From contig JAWZYV010000091.1 of NCBI GenBank assembly GCA_038373885.1, positions 248,001 through 312,000 on the forward strand: 64,000 bases of DNA. The letters are read 5' to 3'. Numbering within the stretch: the first letter of the stretch is position 1; each line of letters begins with the position of its first letter. This stretch comes from Cheiracanthium punctorium (taxonomy: Eukaryota; Arthropoda; Arachnida; Araneae; Cheiracanthiidae). The notes beneath the pieces were generated by a model. That model had not been told where the DNA came from. It searched no databases and saw only the letters and a list, made by a program, of their open reading frames with translations. This document shows positions 34,634 through 48,514 of this stretch, piece after piece. The translations under genes were made by a program, and so were the position numbers.

Positions 34634-37600
34634 GCATAATTAAAACACCATCCTTCCAGGAAATCTTCAGGCCTAACATTGAGCTTTTATGAGCCTGTAT
34701 CTCAATAGTTTCAAACGCAGCACTCCACTGGTAATCGTAGACAAAGTGAAAATTTCAGAGCCACCAGATTTGTTTTTAAAAATGGCCATTCGTTCACCAA
34801 ACTTTCAATAAATTCTCTAATATGTACCCCAGTTATTTTGTTTTATAGAATTGGTTTTTCTCATATGAAAATAGTTTCATGTGCAAGAGACATGTTTTGC
34901 TTCTAAATATTACAGCATGCAAATAAAGCAGAAAAGCAAACATGTGCTTAGGAAAAGAGAAGAAAAAAAAAAAAAAGAATATATAAAAACGAGTCAGGCA
35001 TTGACTTTGCCGAAACTCAAGAGAAACGGGTCATTTCCACGCGAAAGAAAAACAGTGTAGGTAGAGAATTCCTTTTAAGGTGCAAACGAATGACGTATGC
35101 GCTTCAATATTGTTACACGGCGAAAAAGGTTTTAAGTTTAGAAACAGGTGGCAAACTTTTTCTCTTCTTCGAAATGTTAAAATGTTACTTTAATCATGGA
35201 AAAGAAGGGAGAAAAAAAAAGGAAAAGAAAAGAAAAGAAAGAAAGAAAATACCAGTAAAACGTAATTTTTCACTGTCGATTAATTAACTAACCTGCTGTT
35301 TCCCCTAAACGTAGATCTCAATTGAAATTTGAAATCATGCTATAAATTGAATGATTCATTTTTACGCAAGTGACACGATAATTTTAAAAATTGGCACAAG
35401 AAATTTGCCTTATACTCAAATATATTTTTAGGTGGATCTACGCAAGATATCGAAAGATAGATGTTGTAATAACTGAATATTATTTAAGTTCAGTGATCGA
35501 TCTAGGATTTTTCAGAAGAGTAAAAATGTTCCCTGACATTTTTAGAAGGAGTATTTTCCTTTACAAAGTAGTCATTAAAGCAACGAACAATTATGCCAAA
35601 TTTAAAATACATAATTCAATTGTGTTAGCACATAAATAACAATTTAATTTCAAAAGTAACTTCTGCAATTATTTCCAAAAAGAATTTTAGTTTCAGAAAG
35701 CTGAAAATAAGCTTACATTCACAGACAGTTTGTTCTATTAAGAATAACCTAATGTTAGTTAAATCACAATTTGCTTTTTGAAGACACCCATTCCTAGAAT
35801 TAGCTTGTTTTGCTTTTAGGTTTTTTCTTAATTCAGTAAAATGTTGAGAGTTTTCAAAATTCAAAATATAATATGTAGCAAGAAGAACGGTTAAATTGAG
35901 CAATCGTTTAGAAAGAAAACTTGCAAGTTTTCAAAAAAAATAATTAAAAACACCTAGAATAACTTTTTTTTGTATGTGTGTGTGCATATGTGTAAACACA
36001 TTTCATAAAGCCCTTTTTTTTAAGCTCTAAAGTTTAAATAGTTTTAAGTGGTTATATTCACATAGAACAGAAGACCAATTCAATAAAAAATTTACTGGAT
36101 GCTATGTTTATTGATTTCCAGCTTACTGTTAAAACTAAGAATTTCATTAAATCTTAAAATAGATTAAAAGATACTGTAGAATTTGACAAAAATCACTGTC
36201 ATTTAAAAAAGCAGCCTTAATAACCCTTTTGGGAGGGGTCCTGACTCCTCGACACCTACCTCCCTATGCGCCACTGCGTACAACAAATATCTAATGGACG
36301 TGCGATTTTTAATAGTGATGATGCAAATAAATAATTATACGCTATAAAGCAGTGGGACATCTATCTGTTCGAGATGTTGCGATTCATATTTCCCAGTAAT
36401 ACCAAAAAATCATCTAGTATTGTGCACTTTCAACAAAATAACTATTTTATAATCCATTTTATAAAGTAGATAGATAAAACGATCTAAGACGCAGAATATA
36501 ATATTTAAATTATTTAAATATCGGGATTTTATGCTTTAAATGTTCCAAGAACCAGTAATTTACCCAATACTGAAAGGATTTTAATTAATAATTTATTAGT
36601 TGAAAGATACGATACCTTTTTTCAACTTTTTGATTTAAATTATTTTTGATGAAAATCACAATCTATGTTTACTATATTACGTAGAAAAAGAATGTTTGTA
36701 GTTCAACAGTGTTTGAGTGTTAAAAAAAAGCAATCACACAATATTTTTTCAAAATTTGTTTTTGCCATACAAAAATCATAGTTACAAATTATCGAACAAT
36801 TAGTAAATTAAATGCTTTCTCGTTTCAATTAAATAATCGAAAATAAATTTAACTAGAGTTATTATTATTTATTTATTTATTTATTATTTATTCATTTTTG
36901 AGTCAAATAAACCACGAGGTTTATTTTTCTATGCCAATACGTTTTGCACGATTGTTCTACTGGTTCAAAACTAAAAATTAAATTCATTTCTTATGTTTCC
37001 GCAGGACCACGACATGGAAATGTTATAGACACGACTGTGTTTTGTTCGAAAACCGGATTCGGTGTGTTTTTTATTTTTATACTTTTTGGCGGAGGCGTTG
37101 AATGAGTTTGACAAAAACCACCGTATCTCTTAGCTGAACTTAAAATCCTCTTTTTAAAAAGGTGCTGGCAGTAAATTTTTTTCCAACGTGAAAAGCTTTA
37201 TTCTTATCTTAATTGCTAGTTATTCGATTTCGTGATCTTAAACAGATTTTGTAAACAGGTATTTAAAAAAAAGGGGGGGGGGGGGTCGGAGAAATGGCTA
37301 TTTTTGCCACAACGCCCTTTGTGAAGCGAGATAATATTCTAAAGCGTAACAGTTTAGAAATACAATCGTAATCTGATCGTGAAAGTAAGTTCCACATAAT
37401 TACTGTGGTGTAAGCTTTTTCATGTAGACTATTTTGTTCGAAAACCCAGATTATTTTAAATGAAAGCAATGCATCTAGAAAATAAAACCTTTTAAAGATA
37501 TTCACTACTATATTATTTTAGTTAAACCAAAAGTTTTATGGTTCACCATTAAAGAACCACTTTAGGAAAACATTATTTAATGCGACTGTATGTATTTCCT

Positions 37601-37924
37601 TTAAAAGTGTACCTTCTCATATATCGTAATATAAAATTAACATCATCTACAAAAAATTTAAATAAAATTAAACACAATATTCTGACTAACAATATAAATT
37701 GAAAAGATGTAATTAGTATTGTGAACTAATAAATTAGTAACTACAAAAATTCGAATTGCAGTTTGTTTACATATATTTAAGTACATATATAGTCATATTT
37801 TTTTGTGTACTGCAAGTTTCCATACTTTAAATTTATTTTATCCATTATATCGATACTTATGTATAACGATTTTTCTGATTAATTTGTATCACTTTTATAA
37901 ATAGCGTGTGCATTTTTTATGATA
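34634..37924. other. Intergenic, mostly featureless
   Basis: AT-rich with A-rich purine runs (34955-34980, 35210-35250). A fragment ending TATGCGCCACTG at about 36284 looks like the right end of a lost hAT copy. I see no gene apart from the weak exon candidate at 37005-37105. Confidence 0.45.
37005..37105 (+). CDS. Weak candidate terminal exon
   Basis: After an acceptor-like TTCTTATGTTTCCGCAG, a frame reads 32 residues to TGA (37103-37105), including RHGNVIDTTVFCSKTGFG followed by a hydrophobic stretch VFFIFILFGGG. No poly(A) signal lies close behind and there is no family match. It may be chance. Confidence 0.18.
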
Positions 37925-39246
37925 CTAGGGACCAAGGACCCCAGACTCGCAACGCTCGCTTTTCGTATGAGGCATTCGTCCCCTAATAAGGCTTATTCGT
38001 AAAAAAGACATAATTTCAACAGACAAAACCCGAAGATTGGATCAGATATAATGTTACTGAGCTACACATTGCTTGGTTCTTGCATGTTCATTGGTACATA
38101 AAAATTTAAACTTCACACTACAGTAGACCCCTCCCCCCATAACACGGAAGATATTTTGTTGTGGGAATCCGTGTTGTACGGGTCCTGAGCTATGGACCCG
38201 TACAACACGAAGCGGAGTCCGCTCTCCACCTGGAGAGCGGACTCCGCTTATAATCGCTGGAAAAATTATTTGCACTCCTCAGAAACACAATGATATTTAA
38301 TGCTGCCATTGAAAAGTTATATTAATTAGGAGCGAAAGCGTAATAAAATCAGAACATCTGTTTCAGCTGTATTTTTAATAATGTAAAACCTATTGGATAC
38401 CTTGCGAATTTGCCACCCATGGCGATTTTTCATTATTTGGCGACTTGCGTACATGTAAAGTTAATAAAAGATACGGAATAGATAGGATAGCTTGCCACCA
38501 ATGGTGACTTTTCATTATTTCGCAATTTACACATGCTCACAGCCTATAATTACTGTTCACTTAAGGTTACCGAAAAACCGTTATCCATATTTTCATTTAC
38601 ATAATCGTTTGCAGATTGGCGTACTTAGCACCACGAATTATACCATCTCGTCGCGCTAGCAAATATCCAAAGTGTACTATAACTGCTATAATGGCATAGT
38701 TAACGCCGCCAAATATTTCTACTGGTAGCAAATAATCCAGCTGAACCGAACCGGCTTTAAAATAATCTGCATTTTAATTATTTTTTATTTTCAAGATGTT
38801 AGTTATTCTGTTTTGGAAAAACGAATAATCGCTCATTCTAAACTCCTGTTGTCTAAGCGAACTTACTATTTGAAAATTGTCAACTTTGTGTAACACATTT
38901 TGAGTTACTTATTTCATATTTATTTTGGCGTAAAATGGGCGTAATTCTAACTCATGTTTGTAAATTTCACGCGATTCTAGATACTTGGAAATGCTTTGTT
39001 GCAAAGGAATGAATGATTTTATGCCAAATCTGACAACCATTCTGTTTATTTTTTCAGCTTTTATTAATATCTTCTAAAATAATTCGATTTTTGAAATTCA
39101 AGTCAGCTTAGCAGGTTCCTCGGAATTTTTCGAATCTGTGGGCACCTTAGTCGAAACTCAAATCCCCACGGTTTAGGAGGAGATAGGTCAACAAGCTCTG
39201 ACAGCGCCAGCGGCAGCGGCCTTTACTTTTTTTTTAGAATAGAGAA
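37925..39246 (-). mobile_element. Helitron-type element, copy A
   Basis: On the minus strand it starts near TCTCTATTCT-AAAAAAAAAG (39246) and ends GGGGTCCTTGGTCCCTAG (37925), followed by T. It matches copy B (61070-62358) throughout, in inverse orientation: GCGCTGTC-GAGCTTG, CCATGGGTGGCAAATTCGC, CATAACACGGAAGATATTTT, and the tail AAAAGCGAGCGTTGCGAGTC. It carries an internal palindrome, absent in B, around 38195-38250 (AGCGGAGTCCGCTCTCC). No RepHel coding sequence. Confidence 0.62.
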
Positions 39247-41837
39247 AAAAGATAAATTACAAAAAATGCATCGATTACAAAATCCGCTCCAACAAATCTG
39301 GATAATTTAGAATTTTCTATTTTTATAGACACGCTTCCATACAATTGTTGCCATTTCAAGTGATCGAAATTAGAAAAATCAGAGAATAACGTTTAACAAA
39401 TTTTTCTATATCTCAATAAATAGATGTCATATATATTATTGTCACCAATGATGGCACAAAATCGTTGTTCTTTTTCCTTACACTTTATTATAAATTTTAT
39501 GCTGTTCCTTTGGAAGAAATTCATAGCTGTTGCTTGTTATAGAGTTATGCTGTTACTATGTAGCTGTTGTTTGTTATAAAGTAAGTTGTACCAACACACT
39601 ATAGTTTTAATGAATTACGTAATTTATATTCATTAAATCATACAGAGCGGGGGTTATTTTTAAAACGACATCAGATCAATTTCTGGTCATTTTTTCTGTT
39701 TTTTTTTAAGTTTTTTTTATACAGGGCTGTTTGTAATGCTTTTTTGAAAAATTTCGAGAAGTTTTAATCGATTTTTCGCCAACTTACCCTTCTCCGATGA
39801 AGTTGAAGTTTTGCCTCCTGAATTATACTGGCCAACAATAAATGAATCAATCTTTAAAAATAATTAATTTAAGATTTGCATATTTTGTTTGTTATTCACG
39901 CTTTTATTAAACTTTATGTCTGGGTGAAATCTTGAAATCAAATTTTCACTAACTTCCCAGTCCTCAACAGAGTTGAAAATTTTGCATATTAATGAATTAG
40001 CAAATAATAGATGAATCAATTATTAAAAAAAAATTAATTTAATGTTTTAGTTTTGGTACAATTTATTCAGATCATTTAATTTTTTAATAATGAAACGTGC
40101 TCATTAGCTTGTGATGCGTGAGTTCTTTGTGATCTAGCGGTTAACATTCTTGATTTTTTATACAGCCGGCGCATTCTAATTTTTTTCTTTATAAATTTGG
40201 TAACTTTTATTTGCGATTGAAGAATTTTTTACCTGATTTAACAAAAATGTATTGGCTAACTAGGGTGTTTGAACATTGATCACAAAATTATCAAGAATAA
40301 AAAGAGTAAAATAAAAATAAGTAATTTAAAAAACTCGCTTTTACTTTAAAACGAACTAAAAGTAGTAAAATAATTTTATTTTCTACCTGAGAATATTGAG
40401 TTTTTTATGACTAAGAATAAAAATGGGGGAGGGGGGGTGGAACAACCATATATTACAGATATAAAAGATAGTATAGACCCCCTACACACTTGTTTTTAAT
40501 CATAAATATTTTCAATATTCATGGGTTAACAGAGAAGAAAACTATATTTTTCTTTTTAATTTATTTTTAAATAATAACGTTTTTTTTGTTATTCTATTAT
40601 TATATTATTTTAAGTTGTTATTAAATTTTGAGTGTTCTGATGGGAACCGAGTTTAACCGACTGGGCCACTGCCGGACAGAACAGATACTATCGAACTACA
40701 AAGAATTAATAGTTTGGTAATTACTGAATGACTAGGGATTAAGATTTGAAATTTCCGCCAAAAACTCTTCATCCTTTAAACAGCCGTGTTTTAATAGAAA
40801 AATCAAATAAAAATCTCATGTTTTGCCAGAAGGGGAGAAAGAGGAAAAACAGGAATAAAAAAGAGTTTTCACGACAACCTTAGCCACTATTTAGTTTATC
40901 ACTCAAATCCTAGTTCGTCTGTAACCACGTTTTCTTAAGGATTTTCTGTTCTAAAGCCACCTGTAAGTTATTGCGTGACATACACGATTCATAATTTATT
41001 AGGGGGGGAAAACGTTTCATAGCACTGCAATCTATCTTTTTCTCTAATATGCTGTGAATCTGTTGTAATACAAGTCTTAATTTATCCACCACGATATTCT
41101 GAGATAATGTGCTATCAGATCACGCGTGTAGTTTTGATGCACTTTTTTGATTTGCGTGTCGAGTGCAATGCCAGATTAAAAAAGGGGGAGGGAATGGAAA
41201 AAAAATATTATCCGTATAAAATTTCACATTATACTGTTTTATTCGAAGGTGCTGGTCTTTTATAGTAGACGTTTACTTTTTTTTTAAATGATAGACTACA
41301 GAAGGAAAAAAAAATTCTTTATTACATTAAAAATAATATTTTATAATATACTCCTTATAATAATAAAATGTAACGAATTTTAAATTGAGAGGCTTGAATG
41401 AAAAAGGAGTATATATATTTTAATTGATCAGAAGCTCAAAAAAGAAACAAAAACGTATAGATGTGCAAAGGATTAAAAATATATGGATGCTGCAGTCTTG
41501 TAATAGTTAATATCAGCAAACTCACAAATAAAAAGAGTAAAACTAGTCCTTGGTGGTATACGTGAAACGATTTCTACTTGCAGTAGTAATTTTTGTAGCA
41601 GAAGTCTGTCTAAAATATTAATACAAGAGGGGTGAGCAAATTACTCCATTCAATGCATGTTATCGTAGCTTATACCACTCCATTGGTGTAACTCGGTAAT
41701 GGCTGTAGAAAGGTTACACTTTCAATTGCAAATATACGTGATAGTGACCACTAGCGGTCTGCTACAATCCCAGAAGCCTTCTATATCTCCATTCAAGTAA
41801 CGCAAATTTTCTCGGCTGATTTCTTCTTCTTCTTTTT
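39247..41837. other. Intergenic, nothing firm
   Basis: AT-rich. A tRNA-like A-box (TGGCCCAGTCGGTTA) on the minus strand near 40653-40668 and TCTAGCGGTTAACATTC near 40132 may be heads of decayed SINEs, but neither has a B-box or body. No coding segments recognised. Confidence 0.4.
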
Positions 41838-43801
41838 ACTTCCTTGTACGTAGTATAAGGAAGTAATGTGATCCCGAAAAATTTTGGGGGCCAAATTTCG
41901 ACAAAAAAACCGATTTTGACTACCTCTAAATTTAATTTAAAAATTTTTTTCGATGCATCCTATCGTAGGCTAGCATGCACGATCATATTAACGCGTCTGC
42001 AACTCATTTTGACCAGCGGCGAGTCTGCTGTGGCCAGTTTTTCCATGCCGTCTGTACGTACGTACGTACGTATGTATGTAACTCGCATATCTCAAAAACT
42101 ATTGGTCGTAGAATGTTGAGATTTGATATTTAGGATTCTTCTATGATCTAGTTGTGCACCTCCCCTTTTGGTGGCAATCGAATGGATAGTTTATGTACAG
42201 GACCGCCCAAAAGATTCGAAATACATTACGCTCTATGGGCCGAAATTCATTAAACTCGCCTAACTCAAAAGCTATTAGGCGTAGAATGTCGAAACTTCAT
42301 ATTTTGGATAGTTGTAACATCTAGTTGTGCACCTCCCCTTTTGGTTCCATTCGACTGGATAGTTTATCTACAGGACTGCCCAAAACATTCGAAATACATT
42401 ACGCTCAATGGGCCGAAACTCATTAAACTCGCATATCTCAAAAACTGTTAGGCGTAGAATGTTGAAACTTTATATTTAGGATTGTTGTAACATCTAGTTG
42501 TGCACCTCCCCTTTCGATTCCATTCGACTGAATAGTTTATCTACAGAACCGCCCAAAAGATTCGAAATACATTACGCTCTATGGGCCGAAATTCATCAAA
42601 GCGTTTTTTAGAGGTATTGGGCTATTTCAAACGACTCAGAAGTGATGTATGCTGTAAAGAGTTAGAAAATGAATTTCTCCATTAAAAAAAGTGTCTTTAT
42701 CATTTGTAGTTCTGCTACAGGAACACTCAAAAGATTTCCAATACATTACGGTCAATGGCAATTTTAGGGGCATTCATCCATTTCAAGCACAATATCGTCC
42801 TACCACATAAGTTAGGTAATGGTCCGACCACGGTCACGTGCCTCCCTCAAGAACTATGCCAAAAGCCGCCAAGCTTGGCGACTTTTGGTGTACGTGTGTG
42901 CATATTTAACTCTCAAATCTCAAAAACTATTATGAAATTTCATATATAAGAATGTTGTAACATCTAGTTGTGCATCTCGATTTTTGGTTCCAATCTACTA
43001 TAGAGTTTATTTACAGGACCACCGAAAAGAATTTCAGTACCTTAATGTCTATGGACATCTTCATTATAATACAACTGTAGACAGTCATTGTTTGGTACAT
43101 ACCCAAAATCTCGCCGTCTGTCCTCGACCTTGGCGAGTTTTGGCGAAATATCGCCAAATTGCGATAGTCAGTCATTTGGTCCATGCCCAAAGTACCGCCA
43201 TTTGTCATCGTTCTTGGCGAGTTTTGGCGAAATATCGCCAAATTTGGCGATAATCTGTCATTGTTTGGTTTATGCTTAAAATCTCGCCAAATGTCGTCGA
43301 CATTGACGAGTTTCGCCAAAATATCGCCAAATTTGGCGCCAAAAATTATTTCCTATTTTGTATAACTCTAAAACTTTAACCCGTAGATTTTTTAACTTTG
43401 TATTTAGAACTATTGTAATATCTGTTTTCAATATCTTTTTTGACAGCAATCGACTGAGAATTTATTTACATGGTGAGCCAAATGACTTTAAATACATTGA
43501 AGTGTATAGATGCATTCAATTCATTGAAAGTCTGTGGTCAATGACTACTTTCGCTATCCCCAAAATCTCGCTGACTATCTCAAGTTTGTCGGCTTGGTGA
43601 AATATCGCCAAATAAAGTGTCAGAAGGAAATCTTTCAAATTGAACTCAGCTTGGCGATATCGAAATATTTGGCTAGAAATCGCTAAACCTTACTATTATT
43701 GATATTTTATCTCTTTCAAACAAATAAATTTAGAGGAAGTGCGTCGAAAATATTTTTGATCTAACGGACGTGCAAGGAAGTCATGTGTTGGACACATCAG
43801 A
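41838..43801 (-). mobile_element. ACTTCC-type complex repeat, full copy 2 (inverted)
   Basis: Reverse-complement counterpart of 15563-17544 over its whole length. The palindromic end (ACTTCCTTGTACGTAG then TATAAGGAAGT, 41838-41864) is at the left here and CATGTGTTGGACACATCAG is at the right. It has the same three tandem units, (ACGT)n tract and CGCCAAATTTGGCGA array (43130-43340). The shared 83-88 codon open frame at the palindromic end differs at many residues and is not a gene. No clear target duplication. Confidence 0.72.
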
Positions 43802-44682
43802 TTTTTTTTTTTTCCTTTTAAAAATATAATAAGGCTTTGTTAGTAATTGGGAGCAATGTGTTAAAATATAGGCTTCGTCCTCCACAAATTTTCATAGTTA
43901 TTAGGCCACGATGGAAAAGCATAAAGATAGTTATTTTTTCTTTAAAAATATAATAATGATAATTTTTCAGTCGTAAAAAGTGCATCCTCTATAAGCAAGT
44001 ACACAATAACAAAGCTAATAAAAGGAAGCTTAAAAACTAACTGAAGTGCCAGAAAAACAAAGAGAACTGAGAGTTGAAGTATGTTTGTTGAAGATTGAGC
44101 TTAGCAAAGTAATCAGCTTATACTAAGATGTTTTTAAAAACTCTGAATATCAGGAAATTGATATGTTGTCTGTTTCATAGTAAATATTTTCCATTTTAAA
44201 TTCAAAACAAACTTTTTTTAATTTTAAATTGAAAATTTTTCATACATAGAAAGTAAAATTTTCCGTTTCATCCAATTTGATAAAACTTTGGGAGCATTCT
44301 CTTTTCGTTGATTTGTGACTCTTAAGAATTATGGAAGAAAGCATTGAAAATGATTGAATATTTGAAAAACTTCCCATTTACGTAGCTTATTACTTACGTA
44401 GCTTTACGGTACACTATTTATTAAATGTTGAAATTTTGATGGATTTCTTACTATAGTATAACATAATTTATTTCATAAAATCCATAATATGAAAATCATG
44501 TTTGTCAACCTACTTCATTCGTTGTTCCTACTTCATTAGATTTCAGAGAAAAACCCTGAACGAAAACTAAAATTACTAAAATGCGTATGCTTAAAAGCTT
44601 GATTTTCTTATACTTTTAAAAATGTACTACAGTTGTGCATTATTTTTTATCCTTGGAACACATCAGCGAAGCTAGAATAGAC
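43802..44682. other. Intergenic, nothing recognised
   Basis: AT-rich, no open frames or element ends. Confidence 0.5.
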
Positions 44683-45470
44683 AGCCCCAGGCATAAGCGT
44701 AAAGTTTTCAAAATTATTGGGGGGGCCGGGCCCCATAACCACATATATTCACGTCAGTGGCGTAGCCAAGGGGGGGGGGTTAAGGGGTCATAATCCCCCC
44801 ATGAGGAATTTTTTGCCATAGAAAATGTATATTCTTCACTCCCTTATCATACACCCGTATACATATAAGTGAGTTGCAGAAGTTGTAACCCCCCCCCATG
44901 AAAAATTTGTGGATACGCCACTGATTCACATACATATAACTTTCTTACTATATATAAGTGTAAATTATTGGAGGCGCTCGAGCTCTATGGGTCCATAAAA
45001 TTCTACTCCCATGTAAGGTAAGTATCCATGTTAGTATATTCCTACCATGTAATAAGTTAAAAATAGAAGCAAAGTAAAAAATCCAAAGGAGGAAAAAAAA
45101 CAAAAACATTTTGGATGAGATAGTACATTTTAGACACATCTGAACTTCATTTCATACTTTACATTGCATAATCTGATTTTAATTGACCAGAGCCTGGCGA
45201 GGGCAGCTTATAGTAACATTGTGTGTTACGTGGCGTCACAATGAATACTAAATCATGATTGAAATCAAAAGAAGAAAAATTTTAAAAGTAAAGGTTTTTT
45301 TTTTAAACCTTTGTAATTGGCGTGAGATATATTTTTTTATGTTTGTATAAAATAGTTTTCTGTATTTAGTGGTAAATTATTGGGTGGGCTCAGCCCCTAT
45401 TCACAATTTATTGGGGGGGCTCGAGCCCCACGGGCCCATATAACTCTACGCCTATGGCCCCAGGCTTTTC
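44683..45470. mobile_element. Degraded transposon fragments around a hAT-type MITE
   Basis: Three related G-rich blocks (AAATTATTGGGGGGGC-like at about 44713, 44965 and 45375-45420) with GGCATAAGCGTAAAGTT at the left and ACTCTACGCCTATGGCCCC at the right. The last two are imperfect inverted repeats, which suggests an old element of about 0.8 kb, later hit by 44755-44923. Confidence 0.4.
44755..44923. mobile_element. hAT-type MITE (CAGTGGCGTAGC family)
   Basis: 169 bp, ends CAGTGGCGTAGCCAAGG and GTGGATACGCCACTG, flanked by ATTCACGT and ATTCACAT (one mismatch). Interior as in its sisters: CCCCCCATGAGGAATTTTTT, AAAATGTATATTCTTCAC, GAGTTGCAGAAGTTGTAACC. Confidence 0.78.
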
Positions 45471-46631
45471 TACAAATTTTGAAATCTGTCTCAAATAGCT
45501 TATGTCTTTTCTTCTGAAGAAGTCCAGTAAAAAGAAGTCTTTAACAGACCTTTTATTTAGATGAAACTTACACCTAAAGAATTTTGGGTGATGAATTCCT
45601 GTTTACTTTGCTTTTAGGCCTATAATTGATTAACACCGGCCTTTAGCGGAAAAAATATTTCGGCCCCTTGCAATTCCATTTAAGAAAGATTGTTCTAAAT
45701 CGGTGATTCTTATTTTAAAGAATTCATTTTTTAAAGAAATAGATAAACTGACCAGTGGCGTCCAAGGATTTTATTTTAAAAGGGAGCTACAAATTCAGTT
45801 GAAGTCGATTGTAGTGACTTCGTTTAGAGGGCAACTCTCTTATAATGTCAAAATATTCTGTAATACTCGCCAGTAGAACAGAAGCCCGCTTATAAAGTCG
45901 CTCGGTTTTAGCACCATAAATAATTCTTTTGTCTTCACTCTACCTGGTTCTAACAGATTTCAACGCAAATTACAATCCATGTACATAAACTCAACTTTTT
46001 TTTTAATTGGATATACTTTCGGAAAAATCTGAAGCCAACTTTTAACAAAAAACATAAATTTAGTGACCATTCTCAATTTTTAAGAGATTTTCACTTTTAT
46101 TTTTCATCTTTACAAATGTCTATAGCCCCTGCTACTCTCTCCGTCGATGCGCCTTTGAAATGTAACAAACATTTAAAACAAAATGGGAAATATGCACGAA
46201 ATATCATTTTATTATCTTACAGTTAGAAGCCACTATTTTGTTTGAAGATCCTTAAAAACGAAATTTTAGCTAATATCCACCCGATACACATTAACTTTTA
46301 TCGATCAGCATCTTGGGGGGGGGGGATAAAAAAAAATAATAAAACGATGACAAAACTGTGGGATGCATGTTGGCGTTTCTAAAGAAGATCGAACGCAATG
46401 TGCCCTCTCTGTAGGATGATTCTGAAGGTTTTCATACTGGAGTGATGCATGGATTTATTCACTGCATGCCCACATATTATTCGACCCTAATTTAATTTCT
46501 TCCCCCCTTTTTTTTCAGTATATGTATACATATATATTCATTTTATTAATTTGCTTTATTTATACATTTGAGTTTTTGGCAAAGAACTTGTATTTACTTC
46601 GTCCTCGGAAATAAATCAATATATAGTATAA
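45471..46631. other. Intergenic, nothing recognised
   Basis: AT-rich with a G run at 46315-46325. No gene or element ends seen. Confidence 0.45.
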
Positions 46632-47499
46632 CTAAAAAATCTGATGTGGACACCACTCATGCCTTCCTTGTACGTCTATTAAGTCATAAATATTTTCGTT
46701 GCACTTTATCTGAACTTATTTTGTTTGAAAGAGATAAAATACTGCAATCATAAAGGTTTAGCTATGTCTAACTATTTGAGATATTGCCAAGCTGGATTCA
46801 ATTTGAAAGATTATTTGTTTTGGGCACTTAATTTGGCGATATTTCGCAAAAAGCCGACAAGCTTCAGATAGTTTGCGAGATTTTGTCTGCAAATTTATGA
46901 GCCAAAGGGATAGCCAAAATAATAATTGACCACAGACTTCCAATGAATTGAATGTATCCGTACACCTTAATGTATTATGAAGTCTTTTGGTTGACCCTGT
47001 AAATAAATTACCCAGTCGATTGCATCAAAAAACTGTTGCACAATTGTATGTTACAATACAATCTAAATACAAATTCAACATTCTACGTTAAATAGTTTTA
47101 GAGTTATGCGAAATACATAATGATTTTTGGTGCCAAATTTAGCGATACTTTGGAAAAATAATGATAGTAAGGGGGTTTTGGGGCATGGCTTAAAAAATGA
47201 CTGACTACACACGTCATGCATTGAAGACAGGGGCGTAGCCAGAAATGTTTCATGGGGGGGTTACGACTGCTACAACTCTCATATATGTTTACGTGTGTGT
47301 GATAATGTAGTGAAGAATATACATTTTGTATGGCAAAAAATTCCTCATGGGGGGGGTTATGACCCCCATAACACCCCCCTTGGCTACGCCCCTGATTGAA
47401 GATGTCCACAGACATTAATGTATTGAAATTCTTTTGGATGGTCCTGTAAATAAACTCTCCAGTAGATTGGAACCGAAAATCGAGGTGCAGAACTAGATG
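46632..47499 (+). mobile_element. ACTTCC-type complex repeat, copy 3, left part
   Basis: Starts TCTGATGTGGACACCACTCA and CCTTCCTTGTACGTC, then follows copy 1 (GTTTGAAAGAGATAAAAT, GCGAGATTTTG, CACAGACTTCCAATGAATTG) up to GAACTAGATG at 47499. Shorter than copy 1 in the middle: the CGCCAAATTTGGCGA array is largely missing. It is interrupted by a 167-bp MITE (47228-47394) and then by the 8.5 kb hAT-type insertion. The right part resumes at 56024. Confidence 0.68.
47228..47394. mobile_element. hAT-type MITE (CAGGGGCGTAGCC), exact ATTGAAGA duplication
   Basis: 167 bp, ends CAGGGGCGTAGCCAG and TTGGCTACGCCCCTG, flanked by exact ATTGAAGA (47220-47227, 47395-47402). Removing it and one octamer restores the ACTTCC-copy-3 sequence that matches copy 1, so the insertion is younger than that repeat. 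Confidence 0.85.
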
Positions 47500-47841
47500 C
47501 AGTGGCGCAGCGAAGGGGGGGTCCAGGGGGTCCGGACCCCCCCTATAAGCTAAGGGGCCGCTATGAGCAGGGTCCATTTATTGACAGGGCGAGTGGGGCC
47601 CATGGGCCACCAATTTAAGGGGCCCATTTTTTTCTCTAAAAAGGGCCCATTTTTTCCTCTTTCTCTTCTTTCTATACGAAATTTATTCTCTAAAAAGTGT
47701 CTTTTCTTTAAAAAAAAATCTTTTTAAACTTTATATCCGTAGTTGGCTTGAAAAGGAGGACGCAAGATAAAATCATCAAAGGCTTCCAGCAAGCACCGTC
47801 ATAGAGACTCCTTAGGCAATAAATCTCCAGTCGTGTCTCTG

Positions 47842-48141
47842 AAGGCCCTTTCAGTGATCCAGAGACATGTCGCGGGTCGCTAGCAGTAGGGTGTCAATAG
47901 CGGAACCAATTCTTCAATAGTGAAACCATTTCCTTTAAAAAGGTGGTGATACTCCGGTATTAAACCAACGAAAGATAATTGGGGACCGTGAATAATATTG
48001 CGATTTCGCACATCCCCCATCTATTTTTCGGTAGAGAACACCCCAAGTGTCGTCGCCAGTCGCAGCTTCCTAACCATGTCAAATTTCCCCGTTCAAATAC
48101 ATTGTAGCCGCGACATGTCTCTGGATCACTGAAGGGGCCTT
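47842..48141. mobile_element. MITE with AAGGCCC-TTCAGTGATC ends
   Basis: 300 bp. Ends AAGGCCCTTTCAGTGATCC and CAGAGACATGTCGCGG are mirrored on the right at 48108-48141. No convincing target duplication. Non-coding; the 106-codon minus-strand open frame across it is incidental. Confidence 0.6.
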
Positions 48142-48514
48142 GATAGGGAATTTGTGGGGCTAGGATGGACGAATCGGACAATGTAAAGGGGAGTAATTCG
48201 CACCCTTGTAGCTCAAAGGGACGGAATATCCTCAGAAAGAATCTATTCATGCTACAATTAACTGATAACAAAATTGTCATGAAGGAAAGAGGAAAATATA
48301 TTGCCTATATTGTAGTCTTCAACCACACCATTCTTCTTTTCTTGAGATAAACAAGCCGCAGTATTCAAATAGTGAATATACACCACACACACACACAAAA
48401 CAAACAAGAAAAAAAGAGTGTCTGGTGGGAGCTTAGATGTGATATAACGAAATTTCGAATTGTTCAGTGAATTCACTTAAGTTGGATGCCTGTAATTTGT
48501 AAGCAGAAGTCTAA

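Noticed and set aside
40636..40690. tRNA-like A-box near 40653 and another near 40132
   Set aside because: No B-box or SINE body follows either one, so a SINE or tRNA call is not supported.
47104..47577. 157-codon minus-strand open frame
   Set aside because: It runs across a MITE, its duplications and two element junctions; composition is set by G/C runs.
47960..48280. 106-codon minus-strand open frame
   Set aside because: It covers one arm of an inverted-repeat MITE and has no recognisable domain.
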